In this document: positions 6,534 through 13,119 of the stretch, one piece after another | Position numbering within the stretch: position 1 is the stretch's first letter | How the letters are laid out: the number at the start of each line of letters is the position of its first letter | Origin: Longimicrobium sp. | Lineage (GTDB): Bacteria; Gemmatimonadota; Gemmatimonadetes; Longimicrobiales; Longimicrobiaceae | Length of the DNA: 39,507 nt | Reading direction: 5' to 3' | NCBI GenBank assembly: GCA_036389795.1 | Contig: DASVWD010000103.1 | Location: 1 to 39,507, forward strand | The notes under the pieces: generated by a model | Databases searched by the model: none | Told to the model about the DNA's origin: nothing | What the model saw: only the letters and a program-made list of their open reading frames with translations | Program-made: the position numbers and the translations under genes

Positions 6534-7169
6534 ATGAGCGTGATGGACACCGTGAGCCCCGTGCATCCGGCGCGTACGGACGTGGGCCCGCTCCGCCCCT
6601 GCCCCTTCTGCGGTGGAGCGGCGGCGCTGGAGCCGGACCCCTGGCTGGACGAGAGCGTCCGGGTCGCGTGCGGCAACGGCGCGTGCCCCGTGAAGCCGAA
6701 GACGGAGTACCTGCTCGCCTGCTACGCCGGCGAGCTGCGCGCGGCGTGGAACGGGCGCGCGGAGCAGTCGACCGTTCCTGGAAGGAGACCACAGATGCCC
6801 GAGAGCCGGATCGCGGACCTGGTCCGCCGCTACTTCGCCAGCTACCAGGCCGTCGACCGCGAGGCGATGGAAGATCTGCTGGCCGACGACTTCACCTTCA
6901 CCAGCCCGTGGGACGACCACATCTCGCGGGAAAGGTACTTCGCGCACTGCTGGCCGCACGCGGGCAGCTTCCGCTTCCGCGAGCCCATGAAGATCTTCGC
7001 CGAGGGCGGCGAGGCCTTCGTGCGCTACGAGACCGAGGGGAAGCCCGGCGGCACCTTCCGCAACACCGAGTTCTTCACATTCGACGGCGACCGGATCCGC
7101 TCGATCGAGGTCTTCTTCGGCTTCGTGCCGAACGCGGAGGCGGTGAGGGACGCGGCGGCGGACGGGTGA
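6534..7169 (+). CDS. Lar-like zinc-finger and SnoaL-like (NTF2 fold) protein, in-frame fusion or two genes
   Basis: The frame is open for 211 residues from the ATG at 6534. Residues 20-75 are a Lar/restriction-alleviation-type zinc finger: PCPFCGGAAAL, then VACGNGACPVK and LRAAWNGRA. Residues 88-211 are an NTF2/SnoaL-like domain: IADLVRRYFASYQAVDREAM, LLADDFTFTSPWDDHISRER and FFTFDGDRIRSIEVFFGFVP. An internal ATG at 6795 is preceded by GGAAGGAG, an excellent ribosome binding site, so the SnoaL domain (124 residues) may also or instead be made alone. The start lies 5 bases after doxX. What joins an anti-restriction-like finger to a SnoaL pocket is unclear. Confidence 0.65.
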   Translation: MSVMDTVSPVHPARTDVGPLRPCPFCGGAAALEPDPWLDESVRVACGNGACPVKPKTEYLLACYAGELRAAWNGRAEQSTVPGRRPQMPESRIADLVRRYFASYQAVDREAMEDLLADDFTFTSPWDDHISRERYFAHCWPHAGSFRFREPMKIFAEGGEAFVRYETEGKPGGTFRNTEFFTFDGDRIRSIEVFFGFVPNAEAVRDAAADG

Positions 7170-7196
7170 GAGGGATGCTACAAACCTGTACTACGG

Positions 7197-7390
7197 AAAC
7201 GCTGTCATCCTGAGGGCGCACACGCCGAAGTCGCGTCTGCACGAGAGCCTGTGCGCCCGAAGGATCTGCGGGCGGGATTCGCGCGTCAGCCTGGCTAACG
7301 CCCGAAACCCACCCGCAGATCCTTCGTCGCCGCCGGGGATTCGCTCATTCCGCAGGTCCGGCGCGGCGGCTCCTCAGGATGACTGCGTTT
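7197..7390. repeat. Complete structured intergenic repeat with nested inverted arms
   Basis: The outer arms at 7197-7215 (AAACGCTGTCATCCTGAGG) and 7372-7390 (CCTCAGGATGACTGCGTTT) match at 18 of 19 positions. The inner arms at 7258-7272 (CGAAGGATCTGCGGG) and 7312-7326 (CCCGCAGATCCTTCG) match perfectly. The element fills the gap between two convergent genes and could act as a bidirectional terminator or as a small non-autonomous mobile element. The same motifs recur at 264-339 and 24894-25088. Confidence 0.75.
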
Positions 7391-7418
7391 GAGTCCTTTC
7401 GGACCCGACAACCTCGCC

Positions 7419-8729
7419 TCACCGGCGCGGCGCGATCCGCCAGAGCTCGCCGTTCTCGTCGTCGGTGACCACGTAAAGGGCGCCGTCGGGGCCCTGGCGC
7501 ACGTCGCGGATGCGCTTCCCCCGGTCGGTGAGCAGGTGCTCCTCGCCGGTGACGCGGCCGTTCTCGACCACCAGCCGCACCAGCCGCATCGAGGCGAGCC
7601 CTCCCACGAACAGGCTGCCCCGCCACGCCGGGAACGCGGCGCCCGTGTAGAACTGCGCGCCCGACGGCGCGATCACCGGGTCCCAGTAGTAGACCGGCTG
7701 CTCCATCCCCGGGCGCTGCGTCGCGGCCTCGCCCAGCGCCGAGCTGATGGTGCCGCCCCGGTACTCGATGCCGTACGCCTGCACGGGCCAGCCGTAGTTC
7801 TTCCCCGGCTCGATGCGGTTCAGCTCGTCGCCGCCGCGCGTGCCGTGCTCGATGGTCCAGAACTGGCCCCGCGGGTCCACGGCGGCCGCCTGGATGTTGC
7901 GGTGGCCCAGCGTCCAGATCTCCGGCAGCGCGCCGGACCGCCCGATGAACGGGTTCCCCGGCGCGGGCGAGCCGTCGGTGCGGATGCGCAGCGTCTTGCC
8001 CAGGTGGCTGTCCAGCTGCTGCGCCTGCGGCCGCGTCTGCCGGTCCGAGCGCTCGCCCATGGTGACGTACAGGTTCCCCTGGGGATCGAACGCCAGCCGC
8101 GAGCCGAAGTGCATGTTGTTGGCGTACGTGGGGCGCGTGTGCAGGATCACCCGCACCTGCTCCAGCCGCGTGCGGTCCGCCGAGAGCACGCCGCGCGCGA
8201 CGCTGGTGCCGTTGCCGCCCTCGCGCGGCTCGGTGAAGCTCCAGTAGACCGTGCGGTCGGTGGCGAAGCCCGGGCTCAGCGCCGCGTCGAGGAGGCCGCC
8301 CTGGCCGCGGGCGTCGACCTCGGGGACGCCCGCGATCGGCGGCCCGATCTGCCCCGCGGCGGAGACGATGCGCATCCGCCCCGGCTTCTCGGTGACCAGC
8401 AGCGCGCCGTCGGGGAGCGGCTCCACCGACCACGGCTTGTTCAGCCCCCTCGCCACCACCTCGACGTTGAAGGCGACGTTCGACCGCACGCCGCAGGTGC
8501 GCGTCTGCCCCTGGGATGCCGGACGCTGGCCGGTCCCGTTCGGATCTCGCGTCTCCAGCGGCGTGCACGGCTGGGCGGCCTGGTCCGGCGCGCCCGCGGC
8601 CGGGGAGGCCTGGTCCGCCGCGGTCCGGTCCGACGCGGGCTCCGCGGACGCCTCGGAGCGCGGGGCGCACCCCGCGAAGAGGGCGGCCGCGAGCAGGGGG
8701 ACGACGGGCAGGAATCTCGTATCGCGCAT
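7419..8729 (-). CDS. PQQ-dependent aldose sugar dehydrogenase-like lipoprotein
   Basis: The 436-residue protein starts MRDTRFLPVVPLLAAALFAGC, a lipoprotein signal with lipobox L-F-A-G-C and Cys21 as the lipid anchor. After a low-complexity linker it matches the soluble glucose/aldose dehydrogenase (YliI-like) six-blade propeller: VVARGLNKPWSVEPLPDGALLVTEKPGR, GGLLDAALSP, YWSFTEPREGGNGT, NLYVTMGER, LGHRNIQ, EHGTRGGDELN, NYGWPV and a C-terminal GPDGALYVVTDDENGELWRI. It oxidises sugars at the outer envelope using PQQ, passing electrons to quinone or cytochrome. No PQQ synthesis genes are nearby. Sugar specificity is unknown. Confidence 0.88.
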   Translation of the reverse strand: MRDTRFLPVVPLLAAALFAGCAPRSEASAEPASDRTAADQASPAAGAPDQAAQPCTPLETRDPNGTGQRPASQGQTRTCGVRSNVAFNVEVVARGLNKPWSVEPLPDGALLVTEKPGRMRIVSAAGQIGPPIAGVPEVDARGQGGLLDAALSPGFATDRTVYWSFTEPREGGNGTSVARGVLSADRTRLEQVRVILHTRPTYANNMHFGSRLAFDPQGNLYVTMGERSDRQTRPQAQQLDSHLGKTLRIRTDGSPAPGNPFIGRSGALPEIWTLGHRNIQAAAVDPRGQFWTIEHGTRGGDELNRIEPGKNYGWPVQAYGIEYRGGTISSALGEAATQRPGMEQPVYYWDPVIAPSGAQFYTGAAFPAWRGSLFVGGLASMRLVRLVVENGRVTGEEHLLTDRGKRIRDVRQGPDGALYVVTDDENGELWRIAPRR

Positions 8730-8867
8730 GGGTTCGTTCCCGGCTTCTCCGGAAGGTTGGGTTGGCGGATCGGTGCCTGGTGCTGGACGCGGGGCGCTGC
8801 AAGAAACGGGGCGGACGACGCGCACCCGGCGCCGCCGCAACCGTGCTGGGGCGAATGAATTCGCTGC

Positions 8868-9000
8868 AACAACCACACGAAGTCCGCCTGCGCGGACTCC
8901 CACGCGGAGATCTGTGCGTGTGGCCGGATGCCGTTGCAGTTGAAGCCTCGCGGGGTTTGCGAGGCTTTCTGCCGTTGTTGCCGCGGCTTCAGCCGCCCCG
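8868..9000. repeat. Structured intergenic repeat, related to 4220-4434
   Basis: The segment consists of two back-to-back hairpins, centred on GCCTGCGCGGACT and on GCGGGGTTTGCGAGG. Its tail, TGCCGTTGTTGCCGCGGCTT followed by CAGCCGCC, closely repeats 4406-4434. It is a dispersed, non-coding, foldable family in this genome. Confidence 0.5.
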
Positions 9001-9145
9001 GCGCCGAACCCCCGTACCGGACGAAGACGGGTCTTCTCCGCGCCGCGTCTGGTGTGTACTTTGTTCACCTTCGGCACGGAAGCCCGCGCGGCAGGCGGAT
9101 ACACCGTTTTTCCGCGCGGCGCCGTGAAAATTTCTTCGCGCGGCG

Positions 9146-9172
9146 TGTCGAATTCGCGGGGGCTCGTTCGAC
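9146..9172 (+). promoter_or_regulatory. Predicted ECF42-type promoter, YciI gene 1
   Basis: TGTCGA (9146-9151), 17 bases, then CGAC (9169-9172) and GTACGGGTAGAGC. The spacer ending GGCTCGTT and the downstream GTAGAGC repeat those at 9704. Confidence 0.75.
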
Positions 9173-9258
9173 GTACGGGTAGAGCAGGGGATCACACCGG
9201 CCGGGACGGTCCGGCAACCCGGCTCAGAAACCGAACCCGAACGCGAGGAGACACGACG

Positions 9259-9678
9259 ATGCGCTTCATGATCGTGGTCAAGGCGAACCCCGAGTCCGAG
9301 GCCGGCGTCCTGCCGAGCGAGCAAGAGCTCAGGGAGATGGGGAAGTTCAACGAGGAGCTGGTGAAGGCCGGAGTGATGCTCGCGGGCGAGGGGCTCCACC
9401 CCAGCTCGAAGGGCGTGCGCATCCGGTACTCGGGCGACCAGCGCACGGTGGTCGACGGGCCGTTCTCCGAGACCAAAGAGCTGATCGCCGGATTCTGGTT
9501 GGTCCAGGTGCGGTCGAAGGAAGAGGCGGTCGAGTGGGCCAAGCGCGCACCCTTCCGCGAGGGCGAGGTGGAGATCCGCCAGGTGTTCGAGACGGAGGAC
9601 TTCGCCGCCAGCGATCCCACGGGCGAGCTGCGCGAGGAGGAGGAGCGCCTGCGCGCGCGGGTGGCCGCGCGGCAGTAG
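9259..9678 (+). CDS. YciI/DGPF-domain protein 1
   Basis: The 139-residue protein has the YCII-related ferredoxin-like fold with the namesake motif in RTVVDGPFSETKELIAGFWL (about residues 68-87). It also shows MRFMIVVKANPESEAG at the start and EIRQVFETEDF near the end. Such DGPF proteins are the most common neighbours and predicted targets of ECF42 sigma factors; their biochemical role is not established. GAGGAG lies 8 bases before the ATG, and a TGTCGA-N17-CGAC promoter lies about 90 bases upstream. It is the first of four paralogues in a row. Confidence 0.9.
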   Translation: MRFMIVVKANPESEAGVLPSEQELREMGKFNEELVKAGVMLAGEGLHPSSKGVRIRYSGDQRTVVDGPFSETKELIAGFWLVQVRSKEEAVEWAKRAPFREGEVEIRQVFETEDFAASDPTGELREEEERLRARVAARQ

Positions 9679-9703
9679 GTCCGGCGGAGAGATCGCCCGC
9701 GCG

Positions 9704-9730
9704 TGTCGATTTCGCCGAGCCTCGTTCGAC
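9704..9730 (+). promoter_or_regulatory. Predicted ECF42-type promoter, YciI gene 2
   Basis: TGTCGA (9704-9709), 17 bases (TTTCGCCGAGCCTCGTT), then CGAC (9727-9730), followed by GCCGTGGTAGAGCC. It lies in the 113-base gap between YciI genes 1 and 2. Confidence 0.75.
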
Positions 9731-9791
9731 GCCGTGGTAGAGCCGGGGTTCACGCCGAGCCCGGCCGGGACCCGGAACCGGAGCCAGGACG

Positions 9792-10223
9792 ATGCGGTTC
9801 GTGATCATCCGCAGGGCCGACGCGGAGACCGAGGCGGGCGCCGCTCCCAGCGAGGAGCTGTTCGCCGCCATGATGAAGTACAACGAGGAGCTCGCGGACG
9901 CCGGCGCGTTCCTCGGGGGCGACGGGCTCCAGCCCACCTCCAGGGGCGCGCTCGTCAGGTTCTCGGGCGGCAGGCCCACCGTGACGGACGGGCCCTTCAC
10001 CGAGGCCAAGGAGCTGGTCGCCGGCTTCACGCTGATCGAGGCGGCGTCGAAGGAAGAGGCGATCGAGTGGGCGAAGCGCTGGCCCCCGCTGGACGGCAAC
10101 GGCGAGGTGGAGCTGGAGATCCGCCAGGTCTACGAGGCGGAGGACTTCGCCGCGGCCGACCCCACGGGCGAGCTGCGGCAGACGGTGGAGCGCCTGCGCG
10201 GGCGGGCGGCCGAGCAGCGGTAG
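9792..10223 (+). CDS. YciI/DGPF-domain protein 2
   Basis: The 143-residue protein has MRFVIIRRADAETEAG, then MMKYNEELADAGAFLGGDGL and the DGPF block PTVTDGPFTEAKELVAGFTL. The C-terminal EIRQVYEAEDFAAADPTGEL is nearly the same as in protein 1, so the two are recent duplicates. The role is unknown beyond the family link to ECF42 sigma factors. It has its own predicted ECF42-type promoter, indicating that promoter and gene were duplicated together. Confidence 0.9.
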   Translation: MRFVIIRRADAETEAGAAPSEELFAAMMKYNEELADAGAFLGGDGLQPTSRGALVRFSGGRPTVTDGPFTEAKELVAGFTLIEAASKEEAIEWAKRWPPLDGNGEVELEIRQVYEAEDFAAADPTGELRQTVERLRGRAAEQR

Positions 10224-10227
10224 CCGC

Positions 10228-10254
10228 CGTCGATTCCGCCGCCCCTCGCCCGAC
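10228..10254 (+). promoter_or_regulatory. Predicted ECF42-type promoter (one mismatch), YciI gene 3
   Basis: CGTCGA (10228-10233) differs from TGTCGA at one base. After 17 bases (TTCCGCCGCCCCTCGCC) comes CGAC (10251-10254), then GTACGAGTGGAGCC. It may be weaker than the others. Confidence 0.6.
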
Positions 10255-10312
10255 GTACGAGTGGAGCCCGCGTCCGGCCGGCTCCCGACCCTGACCCGAT
10301 GGAGACACGACC

Positions 10313-10708
10313 ATGCGATTCCTGTCGATCTACAAGGCCGCGGAGGCAAGCGCTCCCCCCACGCCCGAGGAGATGGCGCGGATGAACGCGCTCGTCGAGG
10401 AGATGACGAGCCGGGGCGTGCTGCTGGCCACCGAGGGGTGCCTGCCGAGCGCGCTCGGGGCGCGCGTCCGGCGCTCCGGCGAGCAGGTGTCGGTGACCGA
10501 CGGGCCCTTCACCGAATCGAAGGAGCTGGTGGCCGGCTTCGCGATCCTGGAGGCGGCCTCGAAGGAGGAGGCGGTCGAGCTGACCCGGCGCTTCCTGGAC
10601 GTGGCCGGCGACGGCGAGTGCGAGATCCGCCAGCTCTTCGGGCCGGCCGACTTCGGCGGGTGCGCCGGGGTGGAGCACGCCGGCGCCGAGCTGGCCGCGC
10701 AGGCGTAG
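10313..10708 (+). CDS. YciI/DGPF-domain protein 3
   Basis: The 131-residue protein starts MRFLSIYKAAEASAPPTPEE and has SVTDGPFTESKELVAGFAIL, the DGPF signature, then EIRQLFGPADFG. It is more divergent than proteins 1 and 2: the N-terminal strand lacks the charged VKA/RRA block, and the C-terminal tail is alanine-rich. GGAGACACGACC gives a ribosome binding site before the ATG. It belongs to the tandem array expected to be driven by the locus sigma factor. Confidence 0.88.
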   Translation: MRFLSIYKAAEASAPPTPEEMARMNALVEEMTSRGVLLATEGCLPSALGARVRRSGEQVSVTDGPFTESKELVAGFAILEAASKEEAVELTRRFLDVAGDGECEIRQLFGPADFGGCAGVEHAGAELAAQA

Positions 10709-10780
10709 CCCGGGCCCGCCTGGGGGCTTGCGCGGGCGTGCGGGCCGCCGTTACCAGAGGACGGGCGACGAGGCACCGGG

Positions 10781-10802
10781 CCGCCGGACTTCCTTCCGGC
10801 GG
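10781..10802 (+). terminator. Hairpin before YciI gene 4
   Basis: CCGCCGGA (10781-10788) pairs with TCCGGCGG (10795-10802) around a 6-base loop. No TGTCGA box was found in the 141-base gap, so gene 4 may depend on read-through past this hairpin or on an unrecognised promoter. Confidence 0.4.
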
Positions 10803-10849
10803 TCCGGCGTTTCGGCACGCCGAACCCGAACCAGGCGGAGAGTGGGACG

Positions 10850-11206
10850 ATGCGGTACATGATCATGTTCAAGGCCGACCGGGACACGGAAGACGCCGCT
10901 CCGGCGTGCATGGTGCTCCCGGAGATGCAGCGGTTCATCGGCGAGCTGCGGCGGGACGGCGTGCTGGTCGCCACCGAGGGGCTCAAGCCGAGCCACACGG
11001 GGGCGGCCCGCGTCCGCTTCTCCGGCGGCAGGGTGTCCGTCGTGGACGGGCCCTTCACCGAGGCCAAGGAGCTCGTCGCCGGCTTCGTGCTGGTCGAGGT
11101 GCCGTCGAAGGAAGACGCCGTGGCGCTGGCCGGGCGCTTCCTCCGCATCGCGGGCGACGGCACCGCCTCGGAGGTGCGCGAGGTGTTCGACGCGCCGCCG
11201 CACTGA
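10850..11206 (+). CDS. YciI/DGPF-domain protein 4
   Basis: The 118-residue protein is the shortest of the four. It has MRYMIMFKADRDTEDAAPAC, ELRRDGVLVATEGLKPSH, the DGPF block SVVDGPFTEAKELVAGFVLV, and EVREVFDAPPH at the end. GCGGAG lies 9 bases before the ATG. Unlike the other three it lacks an obvious ECF42-type promoter. Biochemical function is unknown; the family is sometimes treated as a small-molecule binding or degradative fold. Confidence 0.88.
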   Translation: MRYMIMFKADRDTEDAAPACMVLPEMQRFIGELRRDGVLVATEGLKPSHTGAARVRFSGGRVSVVDGPFTEAKELVAGFVLVEVPSKEDAVALAGRFLRIAGDGTASEVREVFDAPPH

Positions 11207-11230
11207 CCCGAATCGCAAGGTCGGGAGGCG

Positions 11231-11257
11231 TGTCGATTTCGCCGCCTCCCGTTCGAC
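11231..11257 (+). promoter_or_regulatory. Predicted ECF42-type promoter for VOC-trmO-VOC-sigma operon
   Basis: TGTCGA (11231-11236), 17 bases (TTTCGCCGCCTCCCGTT), then CGAC (11254-11257), followed by GTCGTGATGGAGAC. It is the last such site before the sigma gene. The intergenic gaps of the five genes from VOC 1 to the sigma gene are 74, 9, 43 and 4 bases, so read-through would give self-activation. Confidence 0.75.
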
Positions 11258-11336
11258 GTCGTGATGGAGACGCGGTCCCCCGCCCGGCCGGGAATCGACC
11301 GAGACCCGGCCTCGACCCCAGCAGAAGGAGCGCGCC

Positions 11337-11747
11337 ATGCAGATCAACCCGTACCTCGTCTTCAACGGGCAGTGCGCCGAGGCATTCCGCTTCTACGAGC
11401 GGGTGCTCGGTGGCAGGATCGAGTTCATGCAGACCTTCGGCGAATCGCCGATGGGGAGCGAGACGCCGCCCGAGTGGAAGGACTGGGTCATGCACGTCAG
11501 CCTCGACGTGGACGGCCAGAAGCTGTTCGGCTCCGACAGCCCGCCCGAGCACTTCGAGAAGCCGGCGGGCACGTCCGTTTCGATCAACGTCGAGCGGGCG
11601 TCGGAGGGGGAGCGCATCTTCAACGCCCTGGCCGAAGGCGGGCAGGTGAGGATGCCGTTCGAGAAGACCTTCTGGGCCGCCGGCTTCGGCATGTGCGTCG
11701 ACCGGTTCGGCACCCCGTGGATGGTCAACTGCGAGAAGGGCGACTGA
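11337..11747 (+). CDS. VOC-family protein 1 (PhnB-like)
   Basis: The 136-residue protein is a glyoxalase/dioxygenase-superfamily (VOC) protein of the PhnB type: PYLVFNGQCAEAFRFYERVLGG at the start, then IEFMQTFGESP and a C-terminal GFGMCVDRFGTPWMVNCEKGD. PhnB-like proteins often lack a known reaction, and metal ligands cannot be assigned here by eye. GAAGGAG lies 8 bases before the ATG. It is the first of three close paralogues and the first gene after the 11231 promoter. Confidence 0.88.
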   Translation: MQINPYLVFNGQCAEAFRFYERVLGGRIEFMQTFGESPMGSETPPEWKDWVMHVSLDVDGQKLFGSDSPPEHFEKPAGTSVSINVERASEGERIFNALAEGGQVRMPFEKTFWAAGFGMCVDRFGTPWMVNCEKGD

Positions 11748-11821
11748 GCCTTTCGTCCGGGTCCGCGGCCGCGGGCGGCGCGGCGCGGGCCCGGCCCCAA
11801 CCCCGGCGGAAGGAGCGCGGC

Positions 11822-12232
11822 ATGCGGATCGACACGTACCTCTTCTTCGACGGCCGGTGCGCCGAGGCGTTCCGCTTCTACGAGCGCGTGCTGGGCGGCA
11901 GGATCGACTTCATGCAGACGGCCGGCGAGTCGCCGGTGCGGGACCAGACCCCGCCCGAGCAGCACGACTCCATCCTCCACGTCCACCTGAGCGTGGGCGA
12001 CTTCGTGCTGATGGGCTCCGACGCGCCGCCCCCGCACTTCGAGAAGCCGCAGGGGTTCTCGGTGTCGATCAGCGTCGAGGAGCCGGGCGAGGCGGAGCGG
12101 ATCTTCCGCGAGCTGTCGGAAGGCGGGCAGGTGCGGATGCCGATGGAGAAGACCTTCTGGGCCGCCCGCTTCGGCATGTGCGTCGACCGGTTCGGCACGC
12201 CGTGGATGGTCGGCTGCGACAAGGGCGACTGA
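11822..12232 (+). CDS. VOC-family protein 2 (PhnB-like)
   Basis: The 136-residue paralogue of VOC 1 shares AEAFRFYERVLGGRIDFMQT, EKTFWAARFGMC and FGTPWMVGCDKGD. GGAAGGAG before the ATG at 11822 fixes the start. The middle (HFEKPQGFSVSISVEEPGEA) differs most between the copies, suggesting changed ligand preference. The 74-base gap after VOC 1 contains only GC-rich sequence with no TGTCGA box, so transcription probably continues from 11231. Confidence 0.88.
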   Translation: MRIDTYLFFDGRCAEAFRFYERVLGGRIDFMQTAGESPVRDQTPPEQHDSILHVHLSVGDFVLMGSDAPPPHFEKPQGFSVSISVEEPGEAERIFRELSEGGQVRMPMEKTFWAARFGMCVDRFGTPWMVGCDKGD

Positions 12233-12241
12233 GCCGACCCC

Positions 12242-12661
12242 ATGACGGCGGACGTGTTCACGCTCACTCCCATCGGCCGCGTCAGCTCGCCGCTCACGGA
12301 CCCCGCGCGGGCGCCGAAGCAGGGGAACGAGGGGGCGCCCGAGGCGTGGCTCGTCTTCGAGCCCGGGTTCGAGGAAGGCTTGAGGGACCTGCGGGCGGGC
12401 GAGGAGGTCCTGGTGCTGACCTGGCTGGACCGCGCCGACCGCGGCGTGCTGCGCGTGCACCCGCGCGACGACGAGAGCGCCCCGCTGCGCGGCGTGTTCA
12501 GCACCCGCTCGGCGGACCGGCCCAACCCCGTGGGGATCCACCGCGTCCGGATCGCCGCGGCCGAGAGCCCCACCCGCTTCCGGGTGGCGGACATGGAAGC
12601 GATCGACGGGACGCCGGTCGTCGACGTCAAGCCGGTCCTCGACCCCGCGCGGGAGCGGTAG
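12242..12661 (+). CDS. TrmO-like tRNA t6A37 N6-methyltransferase (UPF0066/YaeB fold)
   Basis: The 139-residue protein shows the TrmO/TsaA pattern: TPIGRVSSPLTDPARAPKQG at the start, GVFSTRSADRPNPVGIHRVR in the core, and EAIDGTPVVDVKPVLDPA at the end. In E. coli TrmO adds a methyl group from SAM to t6A at position 37 of some tRNAs, but many short homologues are untested. It starts 9 bases after VOC 2. Its presence among VOC and YciI genes is odd, so it may have another substrate here. Confidence 0.82.
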   Translation: MTADVFTLTPIGRVSSPLTDPARAPKQGNEGAPEAWLVFEPGFEEGLRDLRAGEEVLVLTWLDRADRGVLRVHPRDDESAPLRGVFSTRSADRPNPVGIHRVRIAAAESPTRFRVADMEAIDGTPVVDVKPVLDPARER

Positions 12662-12704
12662 ACCGGCCGCGCTCCACCTCACCACCCACGGCAGGGGGTG
12701 CACC

Positions 12705-13115
12705 ATGCAGATCGTCCCGTACCTCAGCTTCGACGGCCGGTGCGCCGAGGCGTTCCGCTTCTACGAGCGGGTGCTCGGCGGGAAGATCGAGTTCATGCAG
12801 AGCTACGGCGACTCGCCGATGCGGGACCAGGCGCCGCCCGGCTGGCAGGACCGGGTCATGCACGCCACCCTCTCCGTGGCCAGCCACACCCTGATGGGCG
12901 CCGACAACCCGCCCGAGCACTACCGGAAGCCGCAGGGCACGTCCCTGGCGATCAACCTCGCCGACGCGGCCGAGGCCGAGCGCATCTTCGCCGCGCTGGC
13001 GGAAGGCGGGGAGGTGGCGATGCCGCTGCAGAAGACCTTCTGGGCCGGCCGCTTCGGCATGCTCACCGACCGGTTCGGCACTCCGTGGCTCGTCAACTGC
13101 GAGCAGGGCGACTGA
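12705..13115 (+). CDS. VOC-family protein 3 (PhnB-like)
   Basis: The 136-residue third copy has PYLSFDGRCAEAFRFYERVL, GKIEFMQSYGDSP and GRFGMLTDRFGTPWLVNCEQ. It differs from copies 1 and 2 in having GMLTD where they have GMCVD. GCAGGGGG lies before the ATG. It ends 4 bases before the sigma factor, so the two are translated from one message. Substrate unknown. Confidence 0.88.
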   Translation: MQIVPYLSFDGRCAEAFRFYERVLGGKIEFMQSYGDSPMRDQAPPGWQDRVMHATLSVASHTLMGADNPPEHYRKPQGTSLAINLADAAEAERIFAALAEGGEVAMPLQKTFWAGRFGMLTDRFGTPWLVNCEQGD

Positions 13116-13119
13116 TCCC

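Larger units (their letters stand above)
8730..9258. other. Divergent intergenic region between sugar dehydrogenase and first YciI gene
   Basis: No gene is supported here. About 8868-9000 is another structured repeat: AAGTCCGCCTGCGCGGACT near 8880 is a short palindrome, AAGCCTCGCGGGGTTTGCG plus AGGCTT (about 8942-8967) is a second hairpin, and the TGCCGTTGTTGCCGCGGCTT tail matches the element at 4398-4434. The ECF42-type promoter at 9146 follows. Confidence 0.5.

Noticed and set aside
7389-8858. Plus-strand frame opposite the sugar dehydrogenase
   Set aside because: It is the mirror of a gene with a lipobox and full family motifs. The plus-strand product is low-complexity.
12055-12061. TGTCGA inside the VOC 2 coding sequence as a further ECF42 promoter
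   Set aside because: No CGAC/CGTC at the 17-base distance and no conserved spacer; it is within coding sequence.
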